Positions 33,495-43,900 of a stretch of DNA of 64,000 nt are shown here, piece by piece. Every line of letters begins with the position of its first letter. Positions within the stretch are counted from its first letter, which is position 1. The DNA is taken from NCBI GenBank assembly GCA_964617455.1, contig CAZTYF010000005.1, positions 39,739 through 103,738 of the forward strand, given 5' to 3'. This stretch comes from Monoglobus sp964617455. Lineage in GTDB: Bacteria; Bacillota; Clostridia; Monoglobales; Monoglobaceae. The notes under the pieces were generated by a model, which saw only the letters and a program-made list of their open reading frames with translations, ran no database searches and was not told where the DNA came from. The position numbers and the translations under genes were made by a program.

Positions 33495-33523
33495 CTCAAA
33501 ACCTTCCTTTCCGCTGCCTTTTG

Positions 33524-34387
33524 TTATTTATTATCATCAAGCATAAGCCTGCCTATCACTCTTGACGCATAAAATTCCGACGGATATCGTGTGACGCACA
33601 TCCCGAATATAAGCATAACAACCGCCGCCACATAGGGGGTGACAAATATGAACAGCAAAAGCAGTACAAGAATATTCAGAATCATAATGAGCAAATTTCC
33701 GGGAAGCTTCACCAACACGAGCAGAAAAGCGTTTTTGTAAATGTCTCGCAGTTTAAGCTTAAAAGTCACCATGAGCTGATAGATATAGGGGTGCATCATG
33801 GTGTATATGATTGCGATGATGATAATGAGATATATCATGACCGACAATAGCAAATTCCGTGTCTGCATATAGTGATAATAATAAAACATGGCCGCATAAA
33901 CCAATATGAAAAGCACAATCAGGTCAATGAGTGCCGCAAAAATGCCCTGTTTGAAATTTTCCTTGAGTTTGTCGAAACCGTCGCTTATAACAAAAATCGG
34001 CTGCCTGTTGACAAAGGACTTTATTATATAAGAATAGGCCGCAGACACGGGGCCCGAGCCCCAAAGCACGAAAAGTCCCACTCCGAAAAGCATTTGTATC
34101 TGAACCGCCGTTTCGCTGCGGGCCGCCTCCATATCTACCCCTGCGTCCCGGGGTATTACGGCCATGATATAGTCAAGCAAATGTGTCGCCCCGAGAATCA
34201 CCCGTCCGAGCAATATTAGCAGTATTATCCATACAATGCTCAGTATGCCATGTAATGAATTGATTATCAAAAATTTTGAAAACTTCTGTATCAATATGTC
34301 CAAATACAGCATAAAGCCCTTTTTTTCGGGGGCATCTTCCGGAATGCCCTTGCCGGGTCTTACGTACATTCTATCAAACAGTGACAT
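33524..34387 (-). CDS. YesL-like (DUF624) membrane protein
   Basis: 287 residues with about six hydrophobic helices, starting with a charged MSLFDRMYVRPGKG segment and ending in CVTRYPSEFYASRVIGRLM. The DUF624/YesL family is often encoded with sugar ABC importers and glycosidases in Firmicutes; its role is undefined. The ATG at 34387 follows GGAAAGGAAAAGC. An in-frame ATG 30 nt upstream has no site. The GH2 gene lies 198 nt upstream on the same strand, separated by a long inverted repeat. Confidence 0.8.
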   Translation of the reverse strand: MSLFDRMYVRPGKGIPEDAPEKKGFMLYLDILIQKFSKFLIINSLHGILSIVWIILLILLGRVILGATHLLDYIMAVIPRDAGVDMEAARSETAVQIQMLFGVGLFVLWGSGPVSAAYSYIIKSFVNRQPIFVISDGFDKLKENFKQGIFAALIDLIVLFILVYAAMFYYYHYMQTRNLLLSVMIYLIIIIAIIYTMMHPYIYQLMVTFKLKLRDIYKNAFLLVLVKLPGNLLIMILNILVLLLLFIFVTPYVAAVVMLIFGMCVTRYPSEFYASRVIGRLMLDDNK

Positions 34388-34454
34388 AGCGCTTTTCCTT
34401 TCCGGAATCCAAATCATACTCGGCGCCGAAAAACCGTTTCATAAAATAAACAAC

Positions 34455-34515
34455 ATGGGGCGCAATCGAAATAGGGAGGACATCCGTGCTTATGTTATAA
34501 CATATTGCGCCCCAT
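34455..34515. repeat. Long inverted repeat between the GH2 and YesL-like genes
   Basis: Perfect 12-bp arms ATGGGGCGCAAT (34455-34466) and ATTGCGCCCCAT (34504-34515) enclose 37 bp. That interval contains an ATGTTATAACAT palindrome. On the reverse strand GTTGTTTATTTT follows. It could be a processed or terminating structure, or a small element. Confidence 0.6.
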
Positions 34516-34585
34516 AAATCAAGATATTTTGAAAATTACCCGGCTTTGGGTTTCGCTCCCCGCACATCGGATATAATTCGGGGAA

Positions 34586-36304
34586 TTAATCTTCTATTAC
34601 CGCCTTTCGGTTTATAATACTGCGCAGGGTCTCGATGTCGAACTTGGGCTCCCTGCCGTATGTGTAGAGCCCGTTGATTTCCTGCTCCACATCATAGAGC
34701 TGAGTGTAACAAAATCCGAACATTTTGCCGTTGTCCAAAAGGACATCGGTCAAGCCTTTGAATCTTTCCAAGAATTCCCGCACGGTTTTCGGGCCTTCTC
34801 CGTAGCCCCAGCCCTCCGTGTCGCCCCGGACGGACCAGCGTGTTCCGCCGTATTCGCTCACAAACATCGGCTCGCCTCGATATGTCTCCCGGTCTGAGAG
34901 GCGGTCCCAAATCTTTTGGTCTCCGCCTTTTTCTTTTTCAAACTCCGCAAAAGAAGCCGCCAACAGCGCCGGATCTTGTCGGTAGTCATGTATATCAAAA
35001 ATGTCCGTCACAACATGATATCCGCCGCTGCAATCGATACACGGACGGGTAGGATCCAGGGTCTTTGTTTCTCGATACACCGTTTCCAAAAAATTTTCGA
35101 CAAGCTCATCTCTGCCTTTGTTCCAAGTCTCGTTAAAGGGACACAGGCCCACAATCGCAGGATGGTTAAAATCCCGTTCCGTCACCTCCCGCCACTGGTT
35201 CAGAAATTCACCTGCATTCTCCGTCGTGGGCCGATCAAAGCCCCAGTCGGCGTACTCCTCCCAGACCAAATAGCCCATTCTGTCACAGTGGTAGAGAAAC
35301 CTCGATTCGAACACTTTCTGGTGCAGCCGTGCCCCGTTAAACCCTATATTCATTGAGATTTCAATGTCGTTTATAAGGGCATCATCGGTGGGTGCGGTGT
35401 ATATCCCGTCGGGATAATAGCCCTGGTCCAAAACGAGACGCTGAAACACCGATTTTTCGTTGATTAAGAATTTCATGCCCTCAAACCGCACATCCCGCAA
35501 ACCAAAGTAGCTTTTCACCTCATCCTCGCCGAAACGCAGAAGCACATCATAGAGCCGTCCCTTGCCCGGCTCCCACAGATGCTTTTCCGAAAGGGGAATC
35601 TCCACATTGACAATTCCCCCTGCCGAAACACCGCAGGCGCTGCCGGTGGATGCCCCCCGATAGCTTGTTTCGACGGTGAGCTTGCCTTCGCCTTCAAGGT
35701 ATGCGGTTACCGTCACCTTTTGATTCATGGCGTCGGGATAAAACCGAACGTTCTTGATATGGTTTTTCGGCACATATTCAAGCCACACGGTTTGCCAGAT
35801 ACCGGTGGTGCGGGTATAAAAGGCACCATAGGGACTTTGTCGGCCCGATTGTTTTCCGGAGGGCTGCATCCCGCTCCGAGCGTCGTCCGTGACGCAGACA
35901 GTCACAACGTTTTCCCCCACATAGGTTAAATCGGTAATATCAAAAACAAAGGAGGTGTAGCCGCCCCGATGCCGCCCCGCTTCTTTTCGGTTCACATATA
36001 CCACCGTCTCATAGTCCGCCGCACCGAAGTGCAACAATACGCGGCCGCTCCTTTCTTGCTCGCTCAGGGGAAAGGTGCGTCGATACCACACAGCGGCCAT
36101 AAAGTCTTTATTGCCGATGCCGGATAGCTCGCTCTCGGGGCAGAACGGAACGATTATCTTGTCATTGAGCGAGTCCCGCTCATACCACTTGCGGTCTATG
36201 CCGCTTTTTTCGTTGTCGATTTCAAACTCCCATTCCCCGTTTAGATTGCTCCAAGTATTCCGCTCAAACTGCGGGTTTGGATGTTCTTGTCTCGGTATGT
36301 CCAT
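34586..36304 (-). CDS. Glycoside hydrolase family 2
   Basis: Classic GH2 order in 572 residues: jelly-roll sugar-binding domain (NLNGEWEFEIDN, DYETVVYVNRKEAGRHRGGY), Ig-like domain (about 190-290), then a TIM barrel. The acid/base Glu is in LCPFNETW and the nucleophile Glu in MFVSEYGGT. There is no signal peptide, so it acts on imported oligosaccharides. Family activities include beta-galactosidase, beta-glucuronidase and beta-mannosidase; the sequence does not decide. It diverges from the AraC gene at the edge of the glycan island and is probably part of that regulon. Confidence 0.9.
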   Translation of the reverse strand: MDIPRQEHPNPQFERNTWSNLNGEWEFEIDNEKSGIDRKWYERDSLNDKIIVPFCPESELSGIGNKDFMAAVWYRRTFPLSEQERSGRVLLHFGAADYETVVYVNRKEAGRHRGGYTSFVFDITDLTYVGENVVTVCVTDDARSGMQPSGKQSGRQSPYGAFYTRTTGIWQTVWLEYVPKNHIKNVRFYPDAMNQKVTVTAYLEGEGKLTVETSYRGASTGSACGVSAGGIVNVEIPLSEKHLWEPGKGRLYDVLLRFGEDEVKSYFGLRDVRFEGMKFLINEKSVFQRLVLDQGYYPDGIYTAPTDDALINDIEISMNIGFNGARLHQKVFESRFLYHCDRMGYLVWEEYADWGFDRPTTENAGEFLNQWREVTERDFNHPAIVGLCPFNETWNKGRDELVENFLETVYRETKTLDPTRPCIDCSGGYHVVTDIFDIHDYRQDPALLAASFAEFEKEKGGDQKIWDRLSDRETYRGEPMFVSEYGGTRWSVRGDTEGWGYGEGPKTVREFLERFKGLTDVLLDNGKMFGFCYTQLYDVEQEINGLYTYGREPKFDIETLRSIINRKAVIED

Positions 36305-36354
36305 TGCTTTGGCTCCTCTCTCATTTTTGGATGTTATTTCATAGATTGTGTGCC

Positions 36355-36384
36355 ATTATATCACCGGCCCCGAAATGATGTCAA
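36355..36384 (-). promoter_or_regulatory. SigA-type promoter of the GH2 gene
   Basis: Reverse strand TTGACA (36379-36384), 18-bp spacer, TATAAT (36355-36360). Only about 50 nt separate it from the ATG. Confidence 0.85.
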
Positions 36385-36441
36385 GGCTTTAGGGAACGGT
36401 TGGGCCCTTTCCGACAAAAAAAGGCATAACAGTTACTTGAA

Positions 36442-36540
36442 TATTTGAAATTTGTGTGTTATTTTGGTAGTCGCCTCAGGTATACGACCGCCTCTTATAA
36501 GGACAAAGTATTTGAAATTTGAGGGGGAAACGTGTATAAT
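36442..36540 (+). promoter_or_regulatory. Promoter of the AraC-type gene with a direct repeat
   Basis: TTGAAA (36512-36517), 17-bp spacer, TATAAT (36535-36540), about 75 nt before the ATG. The 13-mer TATTTGAAATTTG occurs at 36442-36454 and again over the -35 at 36509-36521, a candidate autoregulatory site. Apart from the two divergent promoters, nothing else is seen in 36305-36615. Confidence 0.65.
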
Positions 36541-36615
36541 AGAAGTACGGGATATTTTTGTGTAACTCGGGATTTGGATAAGAGGAAATGTGCTTGAACA
36601 CAAGGAGGTAATCTT

Positions 36616-37494
36616 ATGGACAAATCTATCAAAAAAACACGTATATGTAATGTGGGGGATATTATTTTTTACGGTATTTTTGATGAAGGGTTTTTTTGCA
36701 CCGAAAATATATCAAACGGATACCATATACACTCCGGATTTGAGCTTTTTATAGTGGAAAAAGGCGAGATTATGATTGAAAATATCGATGAAAACAGAGT
36801 TTGTCTGTCAAGGGGCGAGTGCGCCATTATTCCTCCGCAAAATTACCATTACACCAAACCGGCGACAAAGGAATCGGAGGAAGTGTGCAGATATGTTGTG
36901 AGATTCAGAATCGCCAAAAACAGTGACTCCGAGGCGGTGAATCTCTATGATGAATTTTGCAAGTTAATTGCGGGAGAAAATATTTACAAATTTAAAAACC
37001 CTGAAATTGCGAAAACGGCCAAATCCTTGAAAGCCGAAATTGCCAAGAATACAATGGAAGCAAAGCTGATGAGTGAAGTGCTGTTCAAAAAAATCATGAC
37101 GGAGTTTATTATAAGCATTATCGATTTGAGAGAGAACTATACGGAAAAGAATAAGAAGGAGAGCAGGGAGCAAAGAAAAGAGGCAATTGAAGCCTTTCTC
37201 GAAAAAAGCTATAATTTAAACGATTTAAATGTAAAAATGCTTGCCGATTATATAAATTTAAGTGTGAGGCAAACCAACAGACTGATAAAAGACTACTATG
37301 GCAAGACCTTTTTGGAAACGGTTAATGATTTGCGGATGAGCAAAGCGAAAAAGATGCTTATCACAAGCAATATGAAAACAGAGGAAATCGCCGAAAAAGT
37401 CGGGTATCAATCTCTGAGAGGATTTGTGAATGCTTTTCGGAGAAAATACGGATTTTCACCCAATGAATTCCGACGACAGAATAATTTTCGGTAA
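36616..37494 (+). CDS. AraC-family transcriptional regulator
   Basis: 292 residues. The N-terminal cupin-like sensor (GYHIHSGFELFIVEKGEIMI, RGECAIIPPQNYHYTKPA) probably binds a sugar. The C-terminal double helix-turn-helix carries the AraC signature (ADYINLSVRQTNRLIKDYYG, EIAEKVGYQSLRGFVNAFRR, YGFSPNEFRR). It stands before the sugar ABC genes and diverges from GH2, so it is the likely regulator of both. Base composition is visibly more AT-rich than the housekeeping genes to the left, hinting at transfer. The ATG follows AAGGAGGT. Confidence 0.92.
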   Translation: MDKSIKKTRICNVGDIIFYGIFDEGFFCTENISNGYHIHSGFELFIVEKGEIMIENIDENRVCLSRGECAIIPPQNYHYTKPATKESEEVCRYVVRFRIAKNSDSEAVNLYDEFCKLIAGENIYKFKNPEIAKTAKSLKAEIAKNTMEAKLMSEVLFKKIMTEFIISIIDLRENYTEKNKKESREQRKEAIEAFLEKSYNLNDLNVKMLADYINLSVRQTNRLIKDYYGKTFLETVNDLRMSKAKKMLITSNMKTEEIAEKVGYQSLRGFVNAFRRKYGFSPNEFRRQNNFR

Positions 37495-37509
37495 ATTGAA
37501 TATATACGG

Positions 37510-37582
37510 GGAACGACTATGCCATATTTTTGTGAAAATGGCATAGTTGTTCCTTGTATAAAGTTTTTTCATCTGATATAAT
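37510..37582 (+). promoter_or_regulatory. Promoter and adjacent long inverted repeat before the sugar ABC operon
   Basis: A 16-bp inverted repeat with one G-T pair, GGAACGACTATGCCAT with ATGGCATAGTTGTTCC (37510-37525 and 37538-37553, 12-bp loop), ends directly at the -35. TTGTAT (37554-37559), 17-bp spacer, TATAAT (37577-37582). It may be an operator, and may also end the araC transcript. Confidence 0.75.
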
Positions 37583-37656
37583 GAACACACTAAGATTCAT
37601 TGCGAAGATGATTCCAAAAGCGAAAAAAAGCATAAATATTTTTAAAAGGAAGGAAA

Positions 37657-39069
37657 ATGGCTATGAAAAAGAGCGGATTTAAAAGGATTGCGGCGGTGGT
37701 ATTACTGATTGCCGTAATGAGCCTGACGGTTGGATGCGGGGGAGGACAACAAGCAGAAAATGCGGATGTTACCACCGTAACCATCTGGCACGGACAAACC
37801 CATGCAAAAGAGTTTTATGACAAAAAAATCGAAGAGTACAACGAAACGGTGGGCAAGGAAAAGGGAATCAAGATAGAATGCACATTTATGTCGGATTTGG
37901 CTACTCAAATAGATTTGGCCCTTGCGAATGATGCTGCCCCGGATATTCTTATGCAGCTTGGAACCCAGGCCGGAAGCAATCTCCAAAAGGCGGCGGAAGC
38001 AGGTCAGATTTTGCCTCTTGAGGATGTTCCGGGCGGACAGGAATTGATTGATAAATATGAGGGATACATAACTCCCAACGGGTTTGATGACAAAACCTAT
38101 TCCGTTCCTTATTATGCACAAACCCGAGCCCTTATCTATAACAAGGATATGTTTAAGGAGGCGGGATTGGTTGATGAAAACGGAGAACCGACACCGCCCG
38201 AAACATACGATGAACTTGTTGAGTATGCAAAAAAACTGACGGATAAATCCAAAGACCAATACGGAATAGTTCTTCCGGCAAAATGGGGGAACTGGGCCGC
38301 TATGGACTGGCGCGGACTGATGATGCAAGATACCGCTAACTCAATGGATTATGACCCAATATCGGGCACGTATGATTATACGGCTCTTAAGCCCATAGCC
38401 GAGATGTATTTGCGTATCAAAAACGACGGCAGCTATCTTCCGGGCGCGGATTCCCTGGATAATGACCAAGCAAGAGCACGTTTCGCCGAAGGCAGAGTGG
38501 GAATGAAAATTTCCGCATCCTATGATGTGGGGGTTTTGACAGACCAATTCCCGGCGAAGTGCGATTGGGGCGTTGCACCCCTTCCGGTAGCCGACAAAAA
38601 TGCAAAACATATGTATAGGTTGCTTGTGGATAATTTTGGCTGCATCAATGCGAAATCGGCGAAAGAGAAGAGTTTGGATAAAATTTTCGAGGTGTATAAA
38701 TGGTTTGTGAGCGATGAGCTTGCCGTAGACACCTACAAAAGCGGTATTTTCCTGCCTGTTATACCGGAAGTGATCAAGGATGTCAAACCCGAAGATATCT
38801 CGGCGCCGAAACAGTGGGCCGAATATGCGGCACTTTCCGAAATCAGTATTCCCATTGCGGTGGAGATGCCTAAGGAATACGGAGAGGATCAGAAACACGA
38901 TACCGTTATAAGGGACTATATCTGGACAGAAAAATGGACGGTGGACGAGGCGATTAAGTATTTGAACGAATCTGCGGATAGAGCCGTAAACCGGTATCGG
39001 GAACTCCACCCGGATGCCGATTACAGCCTCTATATTGATGAGGACTGGAATAACCCCGAAAGGAAGTAG
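37657..39069 (+). CDS. Sugar ABC importer, solute-binding lipoprotein
   Basis: Family 1 extracellular binding protein of 470 residues. A lipoprotein signal (AVVLLIAVMSLTVGC) ends in the lipobox cysteine, followed by the GGGQQ linker. It has the typical VTIWHGQTHAKEFYDKKIEE start and the SVPYYAQTRALIYNKDMFKE and AEGRVGMKISASYD motifs. It captures an oligosaccharide outside the membrane and passes it to the two permeases encoded next. The start codon ATG 37657 follows AAAGGAAGG; ATG 37663 is possible. No ATPase gene is in the operon. Confidence 0.93.
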   Translation: MAMKKSGFKRIAAVVLLIAVMSLTVGCGGGQQAENADVTTVTIWHGQTHAKEFYDKKIEEYNETVGKEKGIKIECTFMSDLATQIDLALANDAAPDILMQLGTQAGSNLQKAAEAGQILPLEDVPGGQELIDKYEGYITPNGFDDKTYSVPYYAQTRALIYNKDMFKEAGLVDENGEPTPPETYDELVEYAKKLTDKSKDQYGIVLPAKWGNWAAMDWRGLMMQDTANSMDYDPISGTYDYTALKPIAEMYLRIKNDGSYLPGADSLDNDQARARFAEGRVGMKISASYDVGVLTDQFPAKCDWGVAPLPVADKNAKHMYRLLVDNFGCINAKSAKEKSLDKIFEVYKWFVSDELAVDTYKSGIFLPVIPEVIKDVKPEDISAPKQWAEYAALSEISIPIAVEMPKEYGEDQKHDTVIRDYIWTEKWTVDEAIKYLNESADRAVNRYRELHPDADYSLYIDEDWNNPERK

Positions 39070-39072
39070 ACT

Positions 39073-40008
39073 ATGAAGGTAAAAAAATTCGGTCCCGCAA
39101 AGCGTAAAGGGAGTAAATACAAAAAATCAATTCAGCGGCAGTCGTATTTATTGCTTGCCCTGCCGATTATCGGATTTTTCGTTTTTACTCTCTATCCCCT
39201 TTGTTGGGCGATAAGATATGCATTTTACTATTATAACGGCACAGCATCCGCCACGACCTTTGTGGGATTGCAGAATTTTCTGACAGCTTTCAAAGACACC
39301 TCTTACTGGCGGGCTTGGCTGACAACCTTGCAGTTTGCGTTAATGAAGCTCCCCATAGAGTTGCCGCTTGCTCTGCTGCTTGCGATACTGCTCCAGCGGA
39401 AGATAAAGGGCACTGGTTTTTTTAGGTCGGTCTATTTCCTGCCGCAAATGATCAGTATCGCCGTTGTCGGCTTGATGGTTACCTGTATATTCGATTACTT
39501 TGGCCTTGCAAATGCGTGGCTTAAGAAATTGGGCCTAATCGCCGATAATATCGAATGGTTCTCCACAAAGTGGAAAGCGATGATAGTATTGGTTCTTGGC
39601 AGCATTTGGCAGACTTTCGGCATTAATGTTCTGTATTTTATGGCGGCCCTAAACAATATACCGGAGGATTTGTACGAGGCTGCGTCGATTGACGGAGCAA
39701 GTGCGGCAGTCAAGTTTTTCAGAATAACCATCCCCATGATGGGACCTGTTCTCCAGACCATACTGCTGCTTTCAATCAACGGCACTCTGCACACCGGCGA
39801 ATACATCTTGGTTACGACAAACGGCAGTCCGGGCGGGGACACATACACGGTTATGTCATATTTGGTCGGCAAATTTGTTCCCGGTTTCGCAGAAAGGGGC
39901 GTAAACATCGGATATGGCTGCTGCCTTGCGGTAATCACGGCTATTATAACCGCCGCTATTGCTGTCGCCTATAAGAAGCTGAGCAAAAAGCTTTCGAACA
40001 TCTATTGA
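39073..40008 (+). CDS. Sugar ABC importer, permease 1 (MalF-type)
   Basis: 311 residues with six membrane helices. The cytosolic EAA loop that docks the ATPase reads EDLYEAASIDGASAAVKFFR, followed by ITIPMMGPVLQ. It begins 3 nt after the binding-protein stop, with AAAGGAAG as ribosome binding site. It pairs with the next permease to form the channel. Confidence 0.93.
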   Translation: MKVKKFGPAKRKGSKYKKSIQRQSYLLLALPIIGFFVFTLYPLCWAIRYAFYYYNGTASATTFVGLQNFLTAFKDTSYWRAWLTTLQFALMKLPIELPLALLLAILLQRKIKGTGFFRSVYFLPQMISIAVVGLMVTCIFDYFGLANAWLKKLGLIADNIEWFSTKWKAMIVLVLGSIWQTFGINVLYFMAALNNIPEDLYEAASIDGASAAVKFFRITIPMMGPVLQTILLLSINGTLHTGEYILVTTNGSPGGDTYTVMSYLVGKFVPGFAERGVNIGYGCCLAVITAIITAAIAVAYKKLSKKLSNIY

Positions 40009-40030
40009 CAGTCGGGAGGGAATTTGTAAA

Positions 40031-40882
40031 ATGAAAAAACGTAAGATAATTGCCGATTCGTTTACATATATCGTGCTGATAGTTGTTGCCCTGATAACTA
40101 TTATACCGATTTTGTATACCGTTTTCAGTTCGTTCAAAAGCAATATGGAGATAATGACGAACCCCGGCAGTATATTTCCCCACAAACCCACCCTTGAAAA
40201 TTACAAACAGGCGTGGAATTCGGACTTTCTTGATGTGGGACGTATGACTCTTAACAGTATTATATACACTGTTATATGTATGACGGTCCATTGCTTTATA
40301 GCCTCTACCGCTGCCTATGTTTTCGCAAGAGGCGAGTTTAGATTCAAAAAGACTCTGTTTGCCCTATTTTCATCTCTTATGTTTATAAACTTGGGGACCA
40401 TAACCGTATATCCGTTGTTTGATATTTTGAAACCAATCCATCTGAACCAATCCTTATGGGGGCTGATAGTAGTCAAATGTTTCAGTATTCCGATAGTACA
40501 TATATATCTGATCAGGAGTTACATAGAAACCATATCCCCGGAGATAGATGAGGCGGCAACGATAGACGGATGCAGTTTTATAGGCATATTCTTTCGGATA
40601 ATGGTTCCGATAATCAAGCCTATTATTGCAACGGTCGCCCTGCTTGCATTTCAGGGCTCCTGGAACGAATATTTGCTCCCGGCAATCTTCACGATGACAA
40701 GGCCGGAGCAGAAAACACTGATAGTGGGTCTGATGGCGCTGAAAAATTCCGACGGCGCCGCCACCAGCTGGAATTTGATGTTGGCCGGGTCGACTATTGC
40801 GATGCTCCCCGTGCTCATTGCCTATGCGGTGGCGAACAAATACTTTATAGCGGGCATAACGGCAGGCGCCGTCAAAGGCTGA
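40031..40882 (+). CDS. Sugar ABC importer, permease 2 (MalG-type)
   Basis: 283 residues with six membrane helices and the EAA loop PEIDEAATIDGCSFIGIFFR, followed by IMVPIIKPIIATVALLAF. GGGAGGG precedes the ATG. As in many Clostridia and Bacilli, the missing ATPase is probably a shared MsmX/UgpC-type protein encoded elsewhere (inference). Confidence 0.93.
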   Translation: MKKRKIIADSFTYIVLIVVALITIIPILYTVFSSFKSNMEIMTNPGSIFPHKPTLENYKQAWNSDFLDVGRMTLNSIIYTVICMTVHCFIASTAAYVFARGEFRFKKTLFALFSSLMFINLGTITVYPLFDILKPIHLNQSLWGLIVVKCFSIPIVHIYLIRSYIETISPEIDEAATIDGCSFIGIFFRIMVPIIKPIIATVALLAFQGSWNEYLLPAIFTMTRPEQKTLIVGLMALKNSDGAATSWNLMLAGSTIAMLPVLIAYAVANKYFIAGITAGAVKG

Positions 40883-40963
40883 GGGCCCCAACAAAAAAAT
40901 GTAATTAAAAAATATAATCAAATCTAACGCTAAGGAGGAATTATTTAAGGAGGAATGCGGTAA

Positions 40964-43900
40964 ATGAGGAAAAACTTTCTTAAATTCAGTGCGGTCTTTG
41001 TCGCTGTGTTGATGGTTTTTTCCGCAATCATCGGAACCGGAGTCGGCTATACCGAGGAACCTACAGCGACTCCGACATACGATTCCGGCTTTAAAATCAA
41101 CGATATCGGTGTTACGAAGGATGCGGATTCCGGGGACTATACGGTCAAGGTTACAACCAATGTCCCGAATACCGACCCGAAAGCCCAATGGTGCACCTTG
41201 TTCGTCTATGACATAACGGGACTTGCCGGTGCGGAAGGTGATGCGGTGCAGGAATTCAATTTCGATGCGGGCACAATCTGCTACATGGACCAAAGGAAAA
41301 TAACCGAAGAGCCGAGCGCCGAGATAAGCTTTGAATTTATACTTTCGGGCGATCTTAAAGAACACGAATTGATAGCCAAAATCTCGGGCGCAGGTACGGC
41401 GGATGCAAAGTCCTTTGAAGTGATTGATCCCGTGGCAGATGCCACACCGTCGCCGGAGCCAACGGCAACACCCACCGAACAGCCTACGGCGACGCCTACC
41501 GAAACACCAACGGCAACACCCACGGAAACACCAACGGCGACGCCTACCGAAACACCAACGGCGACGCCTACCGAAACACCAACGGCGACGCCTACCGAAA
41601 CACCCACCACAGCACCTGCGGCGACTCCGTCGCAAGAGCCAACGGCGCCCCCCGTGTACGACTCCGGCTTTAAAATCAACGACATCGGAATTACGAAGGA
41701 TGCAGATTCGGGGGACTATACGGTCAAAATTACAACCAAGGTTCCAAATACCGACCCGAAAGCCGAATGGTGCACTTTGTTCGTATATGATGTCACCGGT
41801 CTTACGTCCGAAGGCGGAGGTGCGGTTCAGGAATTCAATTTCGATGCGGGTGCAATTTGTCATATGGACCAAAGGAAAATAACCGAGGAGCCGGGTGCGG
41901 AGATAAGCTTTGAATTCATACTGTCCGGTGAACTTAAAGGTCACGAAATGATAGCCAAAATCTCCGGAGCAGGCACGGCGGATGCGAAGTCCTTTGAGGT
42001 GATTGACCCCGAGGCGGAGCCCTCGGCGACACCGAGCGAAGCACCCACGGCGACACCTACCGTGACACCGACGGCATCACCTACCGTAGCACCTACGGCG
42101 ACACCTACCGTGGCACCTACGGCAACACCTACCGTGGCACCGACGGCATCACCCACCACGGTACCTACGGCATCACCCACCGTGGCACCGACGACATCAC
42201 CCACCACAGCACCTGCGGCGACTCCGTCGCAAGAGCCTACGGCGACCCCCGTGTACGACTCCGGCTTTAAAATCAACGACATCGTTGTTACAAAGGATGC
42301 GGATTCCGGGGATTACACGGTCAAAATTACAACCAAGGTCCCGAATACCGACCCGAAAGCCGAATGGTGCACTTTGTTCGTATATGATGTCACCGGTCTT
42401 ACGGCCGAGGGCGGGGATGCGATGCAGGAATTCAATTTCGATGCGGGTGCAATTTGCTATATGGACCAAAGGAAAATAACCGAAGAGCCGGGTACGGAGA
42501 TAAGCTTTGAGCTTGTATTGTCGAGTGAGTTTAAAGGCCATGAGTTGATAGCCAAAATCTCCGGTGCTGGCACAGCAGATGCAAAGTCCTTTGAGGTGAT
42601 TGACCCCGAGGCGGAGCCTTCGGCGATCCCGGAACCTACGGCTGCCCCGAGCGAAGAACCCTCGACGAGTCCGAGCGTAGAACCGTCGTCAATGCCAAGT
42701 GAAGAACCTACGGCACAACCCAACGAACCCACAACAACACCGACCGAAGAGCCCACGGCTACCCCGAGCGGACAGTCTACGGCGAACCCGACAGAACCTA
42801 CGACACCGCCCACATACGATTCCGGCTTTAAAATCACCGGTATCGATGTGAAGAAGGAGTCAGACTCGGGGGACTACGGAGTAAAAATTACGACCAAGGT
42901 CCCGAATACCGATCCGAAAGCCGAATGGTGCACTTTGTTCGTATATGATGTTTCGGGCCTTACAGCCGAAGGCGGAGATGCGACCCGGGAATTCAATTTC
43001 GATGCGGGCACAATCTGTTATATGGATCAGAGGAAAATAACCGAAGAGCCGGGCACCGAGATAAGCTTTGAGTTTATACTTTCGGGCGAGCTTAAAGGTC
43101 ACGAATTGATAGCCAAAATTTCGGGCGCAGGAACTGCGGACGCGAAGTCCTTTGATTTATTGGACCCCGAAGCAGACCCCACGGCAGTACCGTCCGAACC
43201 TACAGCGAAACCCAACGAACCTACAACAACACCGACCGAAGAACCTACGGTGAAACCCACCGAGCCTACGGCAACTCCCAACGGACAATCCACGGCGAAA
43301 CCGTCCGAGCCCACAACAACTCCAAACGGAGGACCTACGGCACCGCCCGCCTACGATTCCGGCTTTAAAATCACCGGTATCGATGTGAAGAAGGAGTCAG
43401 ACTCGGGCGACTACGGAGTAAAGATTGCGACCAAGGTTCCGAATATCGAACCGAAACCCGAATGGTGCACCCTGTTCGTATATGATATTACGGGCCTTAC
43501 GGCCGAAGGCGGAGATGTGGCCCGGGAATTCAGTTTCGATGCGGGCACAATTTGCTATATGGACCAGAGGAAAGTAACCGAAGAGCCGGGTGCCGAGATA
43601 AGCTTTGAATTTATACTTTCGGGCGAGCTTAAAGGTCATGAGTTGGTTGCCAAAATATCGGGCGCAGGAACTGCGGACGCAAAGTCCTTTGACTTGCTGG
43701 ATCCCGATGTTGACCCCACGGCACCGCCCAAACCTACGGCAGTACCGTCCGAACCTACGGCGAAACCCACCGAGCCTACGGCAACCCCCAACGGAGGACC
43801 TACGGCACCGCCCACATATGATTCCGGCTTTAAAATCACGGGTATCGATGTGAAGAAGGAGTTAGACTCGGGCGACTACGGAGTCAAGATAACGACCAAG

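Noticed and set aside
40913..40918. Separate promoter (TATAAT) for the six-repeat SLH protein
   Set aside because: No acceptable -35 at the right distance in this A-rich stretch; read-through from the ABC operon is as likely.
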